From contig NZ_SJKA01000006.1 of NCBI RefSeq assembly GCF_004331435.1, forward strand, positions 496,001-560,000: 64,000 nt of DNA. Direction: 5' to 3'. Under the pieces are notes generated by a model. The model had not been told where the DNA came from. It saw only the letters and a program-made list of their open reading frames with translations, and did not search any database. Made by a program: the position numbers and the translations under genes. Shown here piece after piece: positions 17,095-25,099 of the stretch; positions within the stretch are counted from its first letter, which is position 1; every line of letters starts with the position of its first letter. This stretch comes from Kribbella sindirgiensis. Its GTDB lineage: Bacteria > Actinomycetota > Actinomycetes > Propionibacteriales > Kribbellaceae.

Positions 17095-18743
17095 CGCGGG
17101 CTCGCACCGCCGAGCGCCGACTCGAACTCGCCGCGGATCTTGTCGCCGCCGTCCTTGGCCCACTTCTTGACCGCGGTGTCGAACGCGCTGATCGGCTTCC
17201 GCCCCGCGATCACGTCGTTGCGGACATCGGTCAGCGCCTGCCCGATGTCACCGCCGGACTTGTCGTTGGTCGGCGAGATCAGCGACGCGGTCGGGTCCTT
17301 GACGACCATGCCGATCAGCTTGGTGAGGTCCTCGTGCGCGCGCTCGACGTACGTCGGGAACTGTGCGTTGTAGAGCGTCTGCGGCGGCGCGGTGATGTAC
17401 TTCCACGGCACCGTCATCTCCGCCTCGCCCTTGCTGGTCAGCGTCGGGTTGCCCTTCGCGTCGCGGGTGAAGTCGACGCCCTCGACGCCGTACGTGAGCA
17501 GCAGGTTCTCGGTGCTGCCGAACGGCGCGGCGAAGAAGTTCGCCACCGCCAGCAGCTCCTTGGCGCGCTTCTCGTCGGCCTTCTTCATCAGGGTGTAGGC
17601 GAATAGGATGTTGTCCGACCAGGTGTTCGCCTTGCCGCCCTTGGGCGCCATCGGCACGAACGCCCGCGGGTCGTTCTTCGGGTCCAGCCGGGACATGTCC
17701 TTCACGTAGCCGGAGTACGCCGGGAACCCGTCGTACACCAGTGCGCCCTTGCCGGCGCGGAACGCGTTCTTCCGGGCGGTGCCGTCGATGCCGTCGGAGC
17801 CCGGCACGGTGACGCCGGCCTTGACCAGCTCGACGGCGAACTCGAGCGCCGCCTTGTACTCCGGCGTCTCGAAGCTGCGGACCAGCTTGCCGCCGTCGTC
17901 CTTCCAGCCGTTCGGCACGCCGAACATCTGCTGGACCATCGTGAAGAACGTGTTGCCCTTCGAGTTCACGATCGCCCACTGGCCCTGCTGCGGCTTGGTC
18001 AGCTCCTTGCACGCGGCCAGGAAGTCCTCGGCGGTGGCCGGGTACTCGATCCCGGCGGCGTCGAAGAGCCGCTTGTTGTAGAAGCCCGCGCCGCCGGTGA
18101 TGCTGCGCGGGATCGGCAGCCCGTAGATCTTGTCCTGCACCACGCACGCCTGCCAGATCACCTGCGGGATGTTGGCCAGGTTCGGGTAGTCCTTGACCTT
18201 GTCACCGGACAGGTACGGCGTGAGGTCCGTGCACTTTGCCGACAAGAAGGCCGGTAGATTGTTGACAAGAGTGGAATCCGACAACAGGACAAGATCCGGC
18301 AGTTCGTTGGCCGCCAGTACCGTCTGGAACTTCGTCGCCCAGTCGCTGTCCGGGACGATGGTCAGGTCGAGGGTTCCGCCGAGCTGCTTCTCGACTGCCT
18401 GCCAGGCCGTGTTCTTGTCCTTCGCCGGCGGCAGTGGGTCGAAGATGTCGGTCATCACGCTCACCTTGCCGCCCGCCAGCGGCGGCGTCTTCACGGTAGT
18501 GACGAGGTCCTTCGGATAGGTCAGGTAGCCGGGCGGTACGCCGTCCGCGGTTCCGGCCAGATCCGGCTTCGGCCCCTCGAACGCGACGTACGTCGGGAGC
18601 GTCACGGTGGAGGCCCGCGCGGGGCCGGCCGCCGTACCGCCGTTGCTGCAGGCAACCAGCGTCGGTACGCCGGTGGCGCTCATCACGGCGACGCCGACGG
18701 CGCTGCGCAGGAAGTTCCGGCGACTGAGAGATGGGGTGGTCAC
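17091..18743 (-). CDS. Sugar ABC transporter substrate-binding lipoprotein (LplA-like)
   Basis: The predicted protein is a 550-residue family 1 extracellular solute-binding protein. The N-terminus combines a twin-arginine motif (SRRNFLRSAVG) with a lipobox ending LVACSN, so it is likely exported by Tat and anchored as a lipoprotein. Its length and the LplA/YtcQ-type body match importers for complex oligosaccharides. It starts after GGAGAAAG, 10 bp behind the second permease, and its stop overlaps the fucosidase start. No ATPase gene is in the cluster; such importers commonly share an MsmK/MsiK-type ATPase encoded elsewhere. A variant palindrome, ATTGTTGACAAG, is at 18258. Confidence 0.9.
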   Translation of the reverse strand: MTTPSLSRRNFLRSAVGVAVMSATGVPTLVACSNGGTAAGPARASTVTLPTYVAFEGPKPDLAGTADGVPPGYLTYPKDLVTTVKTPPLAGGKVSVMTDIFDPLPPAKDKNTAWQAVEKQLGGTLDLTIVPDSDWATKFQTVLAANELPDLVLLSDSTLVNNLPAFLSAKCTDLTPYLSGDKVKDYPNLANIPQVIWQACVVQDKIYGLPIPRSITGGAGFYNKRLFDAAGIEYPATAEDFLAACKELTKPQQGQWAIVNSKGNTFFTMVQQMFGVPNGWKDDGGKLVRSFETPEYKAALEFAVELVKAGVTVPGSDGIDGTARKNAFRAGKGALVYDGFPAYSGYVKDMSRLDPKNDPRAFVPMAPKGGKANTWSDNILFAYTLMKKADEKRAKELLAVANFFAAPFGSTENLLLTYGVEGVDFTRDAKGNPTLTSKGEAEMTVPWKYITAPPQTLYNAQFPTYVERAHEDLTKLIGMVVKDPTASLISPTNDKSGGDIGQALTDVRNDVIAGRKPISAFDTAVKKWAKDGGDKIRGEFESALGGASPR

Positions 18744-18753
18744 GGTCTTTCTC

Positions 18754-19647
18754 CTAACCCTTGATGGCGCCGGTGAGTACGCCCTTGGTGAAGTAGCGCT
18801 GCAGGAACGGGTAGACGCAGAGGATGGGGACGAGCGCCACGACGACGACCGCCATCTGCACGGCCTGGATCGACGCCACCGCCTCGCCGGGTGACTCGGT
18901 GGCGCCGCCGACCGGTTGGCCCTGCAGGACGTAGAGGCGCAGGACGAGCGGCAACGGCCACTTGCCGGTGTCGCTGAGGTAGAGCAGTGCGTTGAAGAAC
19001 GCGTTCCAGTGGCCGACGGCGTAGAAGAGCGCGACGACCGCGAGGACCGCCTTCGACAGCGGCAGCACGATCCGGAGCAGGATCGCGAGGTCGCCGGCGC
19101 CGTCGATCCGCGCGCTGTCGAGCAGCTCGGCCGGGATGTTCTGGAAGAAGTTGCGCAGGACCAGGAAGTTGAAAGCGCTGACCAGGCCCGGGACGATCAG
19201 CGACGCGTACGAGTCGTAGAGCCCGAGCGCCTTGATCAGCAGGAAGTTCGGGATGATGCCCGCGCCGAACAACATGGTGAACAATACGCATGTCAACACG
19301 AACCGCCCGCCGACGATCGGACGGCTGAGCCCGTACGCGAGTGCGATCGTGACGACCAGGTTCAGCGCCGTACCGATGATCGTGATCCCCGCGCTGACCA
19401 GCAGCGCGTGACTCACCACACCGCCGGCGAAGATCGTCTTGTACGCCGCCAGCGTCGGCTCGCTCGGGAACAGCGGGATGATCCCGCCGCGCCGGGTGAT
19501 CTCGGACTCGCCGGCCAGGCTGGTCGCGACGATGTTCACGAACGGGTAGAGCACCAGCAGACAGACGACCGCGATCACCATGCCCTTGATCGCCAGCCCG
19601 GCCTTGGTCGGTGCCTCCATCCAGGGCGGCCGCTGCGAAGTTTTCAT
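18754..19647 (-). CDS. Sugar ABC transporter permease (LplC-like)
   Basis: This 297-residue inner-membrane permease has six predicted helices. The cytoplasmic EAA-type loop reads LLDSARIDGAGDLAILLRIVLPL, and the C-terminus ends in QRYFTKGVLTGAIKG, typical of the LplC/YtcP branch. It pairs with the gene upstream, whose TGA overlaps this ATG (ATGA at 19644-19647), giving the usual permease heterodimer. Start 19647 is fixed by that overlap. A longer open frame through the first permease gene is its shadow. Confidence 0.92.
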   Translation of the reverse strand: MKTSQRPPWMEAPTKAGLAIKGMVIAVVCLLVLYPFVNIVATSLAGESEITRRGGIIPLFPSEPTLAAYKTIFAGGVVSHALLVSAGITIIGTALNLVVTIALAYGLSRPIVGGRFVLTCVLFTMLFGAGIIPNFLLIKALGLYDSYASLIVPGLVSAFNFLVLRNFFQNIPAELLDSARIDGAGDLAILLRIVLPLSKAVLAVVALFYAVGHWNAFFNALLYLSDTGKWPLPLVLRLYVLQGQPVGGATESPGEAVASIQAVQMAVVVVALVPILCVYPFLQRYFTKGVLTGAIKG

Positions 19648-20636
19648 CGGGAGTAGATCCCTTCGTGGCCGAGGCGGTGGGCGAGTTTGTTGGCGCCGAG
19701 GATCAGGACCAGGCCGATGACGCCCTTGACCAGGCCGACGGCGGCGGCCGGACCCCACTGACCGTCGAGGACGCCGTGGAAGTAGACGTAGGTGTCGAGT
19801 ACCTCGGCCGCGTCGGCGCCGACCGCGTCGCGTTGCAGCAGGATCTGCTCGAAGCCGACCGAGAGAATGCTGCCCAGGTTGAGGATCAGCAGCAGCAAGG
19901 TGACCGGCACGATGCCCGGAAGCGTCACGTGCCACAGCCGGCGCCAGCGGTCCGCCCCGTCGATCGCGGCGGCCTCGTAGTGCTCGGTGTCGATGTTGAG
20001 CAGCGCGGCGAGGTAGATGATCGTGCCCCAGCCGGCGTCCTTCCAGATCAGCTGCAGCGTCACGAGCCACGGAAAGAAGCCGGAGCTGGTCATCAGGTCG
20101 ACCCGCGGCAGGCCGAGCTCGCCGAGGAACTGCGGGAGCAGGCCGGTGCCGCCGATCAGCTGCTGGCTGATCGAGATCAGGATCACCCAGCCGATGAAGT
20201 GCGGCAGGTACACGACGCTCTGCACGAACCGCTTGATCTTCGGGCTGATGATGCTGTTCAGCAGCAGGGCGAGACCGATCGGCGCGGGGAAGAACAGAAC
20301 CAGCTGCAGTACGGCGAACTTCAGTGTGTTGAGCAGCGCGCGGTAGAAGTCCGGCTCGGCGAACACGCTGAAGTTGCCGAGGCCGACCCACGGGCTGTCC
20401 TTGAAGCCGAGGTACGGCTGGTAGTCCTGGAAGACGATCACGTTCCCCAGCAGCGGCACGTAGTGGAACACCACGAAGAACAGGAAGCCGGGCAGGACCA
20501 GCAACAGCATCACGCGGTCGCGCCGCAGCCTGGCCCCGAGACTCGGCCCACTCTGCACCCGGCGTGCCGCCTGGCGGGCGGCCCGCGAGGCGGCGCGGTC
20601 CGGCGAGCGGCCGGAGGATCGGCTGACGCGATGCAT
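19644..20636 (-). CDS. Sugar ABC transporter permease (LplB-like)
   Basis: This 330-residue permease has a long arginine-rich cytoplasmic N-terminus before helix 1 (MLLLVLPGFLFFVVFHYVPL). The EAA loop YEAAAIDGADRWRRLWHVTL contacts the ATPase. The opening FHYVPLLGNVIVFQDY is typical of LplB-type oligosaccharide importers. It is the first gene of the import/fucosidase operon; the operator GTAAGCGTTTGC lies about 20 bp upstream of its start, and CAGGAGCC is the likely ribosome-binding site. Confidence 0.92.
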   Translation of the reverse strand: MHRVSRSSGRSPDRAASRAARQAARRVQSGPSLGARLRRDRVMLLLVLPGFLFFVVFHYVPLLGNVIVFQDYQPYLGFKDSPWVGLGNFSVFAEPDFYRALLNTLKFAVLQLVLFFPAPIGLALLLNSIISPKIKRFVQSVVYLPHFIGWVILISISQQLIGGTGLLPQFLGELGLPRVDLMTSSGFFPWLVTLQLIWKDAGWGTIIYLAALLNIDTEHYEAAAIDGADRWRRLWHVTLPGIVPVTLLLLILNLGSILSVGFEQILLQRDAVGADAAEVLDTYVYFHGVLDGQWGPAAAVGLVKGVIGLVLILGANKLAHRLGHEGIYSR

Positions 20637-20655
20637 GAGGCGGCTCCTGGTAGTA

Positions 20656-20667
20656 GTAAGCGTTTGC
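20656..20667 (-). promoter_or_regulatory. LacI-type operator of the import/fucosidase operon
   Basis: GTAAGCGTTTGC, in the 5' leader of the first permease gene, differs at one base from the PL8 operator at 11746. Further upstream a TGAA-ACG-TTCA inverted repeat (20689-20699) may be a second weak site. Binding here would block the leftward operon. Confidence 0.7.
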
Positions 20668-20732
20668 TGTCCCGGGTGGCAGTAACGATGAAACGTTCAC
20701 CGCCTTGCTGTCAAGCGCCCGGGAAGATTGTC

Positions 20733-20779
20733 TTGACCTTCATCAGGCTTCCTGTCTACGGTTTTCAGTAACCGTTTAC
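20733..20779 (+). promoter_or_regulatory. Promoter and LacI-type operator of the dehydrogenase/DUF2264 genes
   Basis: A candidate -35 TTGACC (20733) and -10 TACGGT (20757) are 18 bp apart. The predicted transcription start then falls in the operator GTAACCGTTTAC (20768-20779), a near-palindromic relative of the sites at 11746 and 20656. AGGAG follows at 20781. Occupancy would directly block initiation. Confidence 0.68.
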
Positions 20780-20791
20780 TAGGAGTGATCC

Positions 20792-21838
20792 GTGCCGAAA
20801 CCTGAAACCGACCGAGGCGCCAGTCCGCGGTTGCGCACGCTCGTGGCGATGCCCGCGGAGACCTGGTCGGAGGTACTCACCCCAGCAACCCGCAGCCGCC
20901 TCGCAACAGCCACCGAACTCCTCGGCGTACAGGCTGGTGGGGTGCCGCGGTTGCGGGGGTCGTTCGGGGAGGTGGCGGACGAGCTGGCTGCGGCTGAGGT
21001 GTTGCTGACTGGGTGGGGGTGTCCCCGGATCACCGCCGAGGTGCTCGACGAGGCGCCGAAGCTGCGGGCGATCGTGCATGCGGCCGGCACGATCAAGACG
21101 TTCGTGGATCCGGTCGTGTTCGAGCGCGGTATCGAGGTTTCGTCGGCGGCCGCGGCGAATGCGGTCCCGGTCGCCGAGTTCACGCTCGCGGCGATCGTGC
21201 TGGCCGGGAAGCGGGCGTTCCGGCATCGCGACTGGTACCGGACCTCCGGGACGAAGCGTCCGTTGCCAGGGGCACCGATTCTCGGCACGCTCGGTACGAC
21301 GGTCGGCGTGCTCGGCGCCTCGCGGATCGGGCGATTGGTGCTGGAGCGGCTCCGGAGCCTCGACGTCGACGTACTGGTGAACGATCCGTATCTGAGCCCC
21401 GCGGAGGCGGCGGAGTTCGGGGCGCGGTGGTGCGAGTTGCCGGAGCTGTTCGCGGGCAGCGACATCGTGAGTGTGCACGCGCCGTTGCTGCCGGAGACCG
21501 AGGGGCTGGTGTCGGCGGAGCTACTGGCTGCGATGCCGGACGGCGGGGTGCTGATCAACACCGCGCGAGGTCCAGTCGTGGATCACGCCGCGCTGGAACG
21601 CGAGTGCGTCTCCGGCCGGCTCGACGCGATCCTCGACGTCACAGATCCCGAACCCCTGCCGCCCGACTCACCGATGCTCCACCTCCCCAACGTCTTCGTC
21701 ACGCCGCACCTGGCCGGTGCCATGGGCAACGAGTCCACCCGACTGGGCGAAGCCGCCGTCGCCGAGATAGAACGCCTGTCCACCGGCCGCCCCCTCGCCC
21801 ATCCCATCCACCGCGACGACCTGGGACGGATCGCATGA
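20792..21838 (+). CDS. D-isomer-specific 2-hydroxyacid dehydrogenase
   Basis: This 348-residue NAD(P)-dependent dehydrogenase interconverts 2-hydroxyacids and 2-ketoacids. The Rossmann motif GVLGASRIGR lies near residue 170; the catalytic Arg is in INTARGPVVDH, the Glu region in VTDPEPLP and the His in TPHLAGAMG. The exact substrate is unknown; a sugar-derived acid would suit the locus. GTG 20792 is chosen with AGGAG seven bases upstream. It is the first rightward gene behind its own operator and is followed, 148 bp later, by the DUF2264 gene. Confidence 0.88.
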   Translation: MPKPETDRGASPRLRTLVAMPAETWSEVLTPATRSRLATATELLGVQAGGVPRLRGSFGEVADELAAAEVLLTGWGCPRITAEVLDEAPKLRAIVHAAGTIKTFVDPVVFERGIEVSSAAAANAVPVAEFTLAAIVLAGKRAFRHRDWYRTSGTKRPLPGAPILGTLGTTVGVLGASRIGRLVLERLRSLDVDVLVNDPYLSPAEAAEFGARWCELPELFAGSDIVSVHAPLLPETEGLVSAELLAAMPDGGVLINTARGPVVDHAALERECVSGRLDAILDVTDPEPLPPDSPMLHLPNVFVTPHLAGAMGNESTRLGEAAVAEIERLSTGRPLAHPIHRDDLGRIA

Positions 21839-21986
21839 CGGCGTGCAGCTGGACAGGAGGTGTCAGTCGACTGGGCAGTGCACCTGAGCGTGATCGTCTC
21901 CGCGCGTACAGCGTCTCACCGGTGCACTACCTGTCGATCTGCACGTCACCCGCCCTGCACCGGCCCGCCACACAGGGGCGGATCGC

Positions 21987-23828
21987 ATGAAGTTGCCGGC
22001 GTCGGATCGGGTGTTGAGTTCTCGGACTGGGTATTCGCGGGGGACCTGGTTGGCGGTTGCGGATCAGTTGCTGGACTCGTTGGTGCCTTGGTTTTCGGGG
22101 AGTGGGGCGCTGGTGCGGTTGCCGGGGCGGGGGAGTTGGTCGGGGGCGGACTGTGATGGGTTGGAAGGGTTTGCTCGGTCGTTTCTGCTGGCTGCGTTTC
22201 GGATTGCGGCGGACGGCGGAGACGATCGGCTGGTCGAGCGGTACTCGCGCGGGTTGGTGGCGGGTGCGGCGGGTGAGTGGCCGCGGTTGACGCCGTGTTC
22301 GCAGCAGATGGTGGAGGCGGCGGCGATCGCGGTCGGCCTGCACGAGTCGCGGGCGTGGTTGTGGGACCGGCTGGACGACCGCGAGCAGACCCATGTCGTC
22401 GACTGGCTGAGCGGGTTCGTCGGCTCCCGGACGTGGGACAACAACTGGCGGCTGTTCCAGGTCGTCGGCGAGCAGTTCCTCGCCTCCGTCGGAGCGCCGT
22501 ACTCGCAGGACGACATCGACGCGGGTCTCGACCGGATCGAGGACTGGTACGTCGGCGACGGCTGGTACTCGGACGGTCCGGGGCAGAACTTCGACCACTA
22601 CATCGGCTGGGCGATGCACCTGTACCCAGGCCTGTGGACGCGGATGGCGGGACCGTCCGCTGACAGTCGGCTGGCCGTGTATCGCGAGCGCCTGCATCGC
22701 TTTCTCGAGGACGCCGTACACCTCACGGGCTCCGACGGCGCACCGGTTCACTTCGGTCGGTCGCTGTGTTATCGCATGGCCACCGCGGCGCCGTACTGGA
22801 TGGGTGCGCTGCTCGACGCCACGCCGCTGACGCCCGGTCAGACGCGTCGGTTGTGCTCTGGAACGCTGCGCCACTTCGTCGACCACGGTGTGCCGGACGA
22901 TCGTGGGCTTCTGTCGCTTGGTTGGCATCATCAGTTCCTGCCGACCACTCAGCCGTACTCCGGACCTGGGTCGCCTTACTGGGCTTCGAAGGGGTTTCTC
23001 GGGCTGCTGCTCCCGGCCGACCATGACGTTTGGACTGCCCGCGAGTCCGCCTTGCCGATCGACGAGCATGACCAGGTACGGGCGATGCTGGCGCCCGGGT
23101 TCCTGATCCAGGCCACGAAAGACGACGGCATCGTGCGCCTCCTCAACCACGGCAGCGACCACAATGCCGAGGGCGACGCCCACTACAACCGCCTCGCCTA
23201 CTCAAGCCGAACCGGCCCGGAGCTCACCGACGAACAACTCGACAACCACATCAGCCTGGTTGGCGACCACCGGATGCGCATCCACCGCAGCGGCGTAGCT
23301 GCCGATTCGGCGGCGTCGTGGTGGGAGGCCGGTGGGACGCGGATCGATGTGGCGAGTGTTGTGCAGGGGCGGATTGAGGTGCGGTGTGTGCTGGTTGACG
23401 GGCCGGAGGGTCTGGTGCGCCACGGGGGATACGCCGTGGCGGGCGAGGACGCACCGGAGGTGACGGCACGAGACACCTGGGCGCAGGCGACCCGGATCGA
23501 CAGGTTGACGTCAGTGGTGGTCGGGCTGCACGGGTACGACCGGGCAGCCGTACGGCGTGGGCTCGACACGAACGCGTTCGGGCCGCATTCCGCGACGCCG
23601 TACCTGGAGGCTCAGCACGATGGGAAGGGTCCGCTGGTGCTGGTGTCCACGGTGGTACTGTCCGGCGACACGGTCTGGCCGCGGCAACTGGCTGAGAGCA
23701 TCGAGGTGACGGTGCGCGGGCTGCACGTCACCGTCCGGTTCGCCGACGGTACGACGGCCGACGTACAGCTGGGTGAGGAGGTGGGTGATGGCGGCGGAAC
23801 CGCCCCGGTCGAGGGCGCGCCGGCGTGA
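21987..23828 (+). CDS. DUF2264 domain protein
   Basis: This 613-residue protein matches the DUF2264 family (GADCDGLEGFARSFLLAAF, DNNWRLFQVVGEQFL, YSDGPGQNFDHYIGWAMH). The fold appears to be an alpha/alpha barrel followed by a beta-rich C-terminal part, resembling polysaccharide lyases and glycoside hydrolases, but no activity is established for the family. It has no signal peptide, so it probably acts on imported sugar. Its end overlaps the LacI gene by 41 bp, which argues for cotranscription. The words GGATCGCATGA appear both at the end of the preceding gene and at this start. Confidence 0.82.
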   Translation: MKLPASDRVLSSRTGYSRGTWLAVADQLLDSLVPWFSGSGALVRLPGRGSWSGADCDGLEGFARSFLLAAFRIAADGGDDRLVERYSRGLVAGAAGEWPRLTPCSQQMVEAAAIAVGLHESRAWLWDRLDDREQTHVVDWLSGFVGSRTWDNNWRLFQVVGEQFLASVGAPYSQDDIDAGLDRIEDWYVGDGWYSDGPGQNFDHYIGWAMHLYPGLWTRMAGPSADSRLAVYRERLHRFLEDAVHLTGSDGAPVHFGRSLCYRMATAAPYWMGALLDATPLTPGQTRRLCSGTLRHFVDHGVPDDRGLLSLGWHHQFLPTTQPYSGPGSPYWASKGFLGLLLPADHDVWTARESALPIDEHDQVRAMLAPGFLIQATKDDGIVRLLNHGSDHNAEGDAHYNRLAYSSRTGPELTDEQLDNHISLVGDHRMRIHRSGVAADSAASWWEAGGTRIDVASVVQGRIEVRCVLVDGPEGLVRHGGYAVAGEDAPEVTARDTWAQATRIDRLTSVVVGLHGYDRAAVRRGLDTNAFGPHSATPYLEAQHDGKGPLVLVSTVVLSGDTVWPRQLAESIEVTVRGLHVTVRFADGTTADVQLGEEVGDGGGTAPVEGAPA

Positions 23829-24888
23829 CCCCGAGTCCGCCCGCACCATCCGGGACGTGGCCGCCCGCGCGGGCGTCTCCACGGCGACCGTCTCTCGTGT
23901 TGTCAACGGCAACTATCCGGTCGCGGCCTCGACTCGGGCCGCGGTCGAACGCGCGATGCGGGACCTCGGGTACGTCGCGAACGCGCACGCCCGCGCCCTC
24001 GCCGGGTCCACCACGCGCGTGGTCGGCATCGTGGTCAGCGAGATCGTCGATCCGTTCTTCGCCTACATCGCCCGCGGGGTCCAGTCCGAGGCGCTCGCGT
24101 CCGGCCGCCTCTGCCTGGTCTGCTCGACGCAGGGCGGTGAGTCGGCCGAGCTGCGGTTCGTCGACCTCCTGCTCGAACAGCGCGCCGACGCAGTGATCCT
24201 GGTCGGCGGCGCGGTCGAGGACAAGGAGTACTTCGCCGCGGTCGGGCAACGCGCCCGCCAGTTGGCGAACAACGGGTCGAGTCTCGTGCTCTGCGGGCGG
24301 CCGGGGCTGGAGGCGGGCGTCCCGGCGTACGCGGTCGAGTACGACAACATCGGCGGCGCGGCGGCGATCACCGATCACCTGCTCAGCGCCGGCCACACCA
24401 AGATCCTGTACCTGGGCGGACCGACGACGCTGTCGACGACGACCGCCCGGCTCCGCGGCTTCCGGCAGGCGTACGCCGCGCGCAAGCTCGAGCACGACCC
24501 GAGCCTGGTCCGGACCGGCGCGTTCGGCAGGCAATGGGGCTACCAGCAAACGCTGGCGGCCCTCGACGACGGCCTGGACTTCACCGCGATCTTCGCCGCC
24601 AACGACATCGTCGCCGCGGGCGTGTACGCCGCCCTGCGCGAGCGCGGCCTGCGCATCCCGGACGACGTGTCGGTGGCCGGGTACGACGACGTACCGGTGG
24701 CGACCGAGCTGCAGCCCGCGTTGACGACCGTCCGGGTCCCGCTGGAGGAGCTCGGGCGGGCCGCCGTACGGGCCGGGCTCTCCGGTCAGGAACCGAGTGC
24801 GGACCCGTTCGCGCATCAGCAGCCGATGACCACGCTCGGCACCGTCGTCGTGGTCCGCGACTCGGTCGGCCCGCCCGCGCAGCGCTGA
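23788..24888 (+). CDS. LacI-family transcriptional repressor
   Basis: This 366-residue LacI/GalR regulator has an N-terminal helix-turn-helix (TIRDVAARAGVSTATVSRVV, residues 21-40) followed by a hinge helix region and a periplasmic-binding-protein-like sugar sensor (FAANDIVAAGVYAALRERG). The ATG at 23788 has GAGGAGG at a good distance and lies inside the end of the DUF2264 gene. Because it is coupled to the operator-controlled operon, it is the best candidate for the repressor that binds GTAASCGTTTRC at 11746, 20656 and 20768, giving autoregulation. This assignment is an inference. Confidence 0.92.
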   Translation: MAAEPPRSRARRRDPESARTIRDVAARAGVSTATVSRVVNGNYPVAASTRAAVERAMRDLGYVANAHARALAGSTTRVVGIVVSEIVDPFFAYIARGVQSEALASGRLCLVCSTQGGESAELRFVDLLLEQRADAVILVGGAVEDKEYFAAVGQRARQLANNGSSLVLCGRPGLEAGVPAYAVEYDNIGGAAAITDHLLSAGHTKILYLGGPTTLSTTTARLRGFRQAYAARKLEHDPSLVRTGAFGRQWGYQQTLAALDDGLDFTAIFAANDIVAAGVYAALRERGLRIPDDVSVAGYDDVPVATELQPALTTVRVPLEELGRAAVRAGLSGQEPSADPFAHQQPMTTLGTVVVVRDSVGPPAQR

Positions 24889-25099
24889 TCACTCACAGCG
24901 AACTCCCAGCGTCGGCGGCCCTCGGTGATCGCGGCGATTCACAGCGTGACCAGCGGTGACACTATGTCAGGACCTTGTGACGCCCGTGTCTCAGCGTGAC
25001 GACGAGATGCTTGACATATCCACCGCGGACACCTGAGACTCAGCTCACTTTCGCGATCCGAGAGCGCTCTCAACCCGTCCAGTTCCAGGGAGCTGTGAA
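24889..25099 (+). promoter_or_regulatory. Promoter region of the orphan binding protein with palindromic operator
   Basis: A consensus -35 TTGACA lies at 25011; the -10 is weak. The perfect 12-bp palindrome GAGAGCGCTCTC (25060-25071) sits 28 bp before the gene and is a typical LacI-family operator centred on CG. It differs from the GTAA-type sites, so a different regulator, probably the LacI gene at 26517, is expected to bind. The first 120 bp hold nothing recognisable. Confidence 0.68.
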
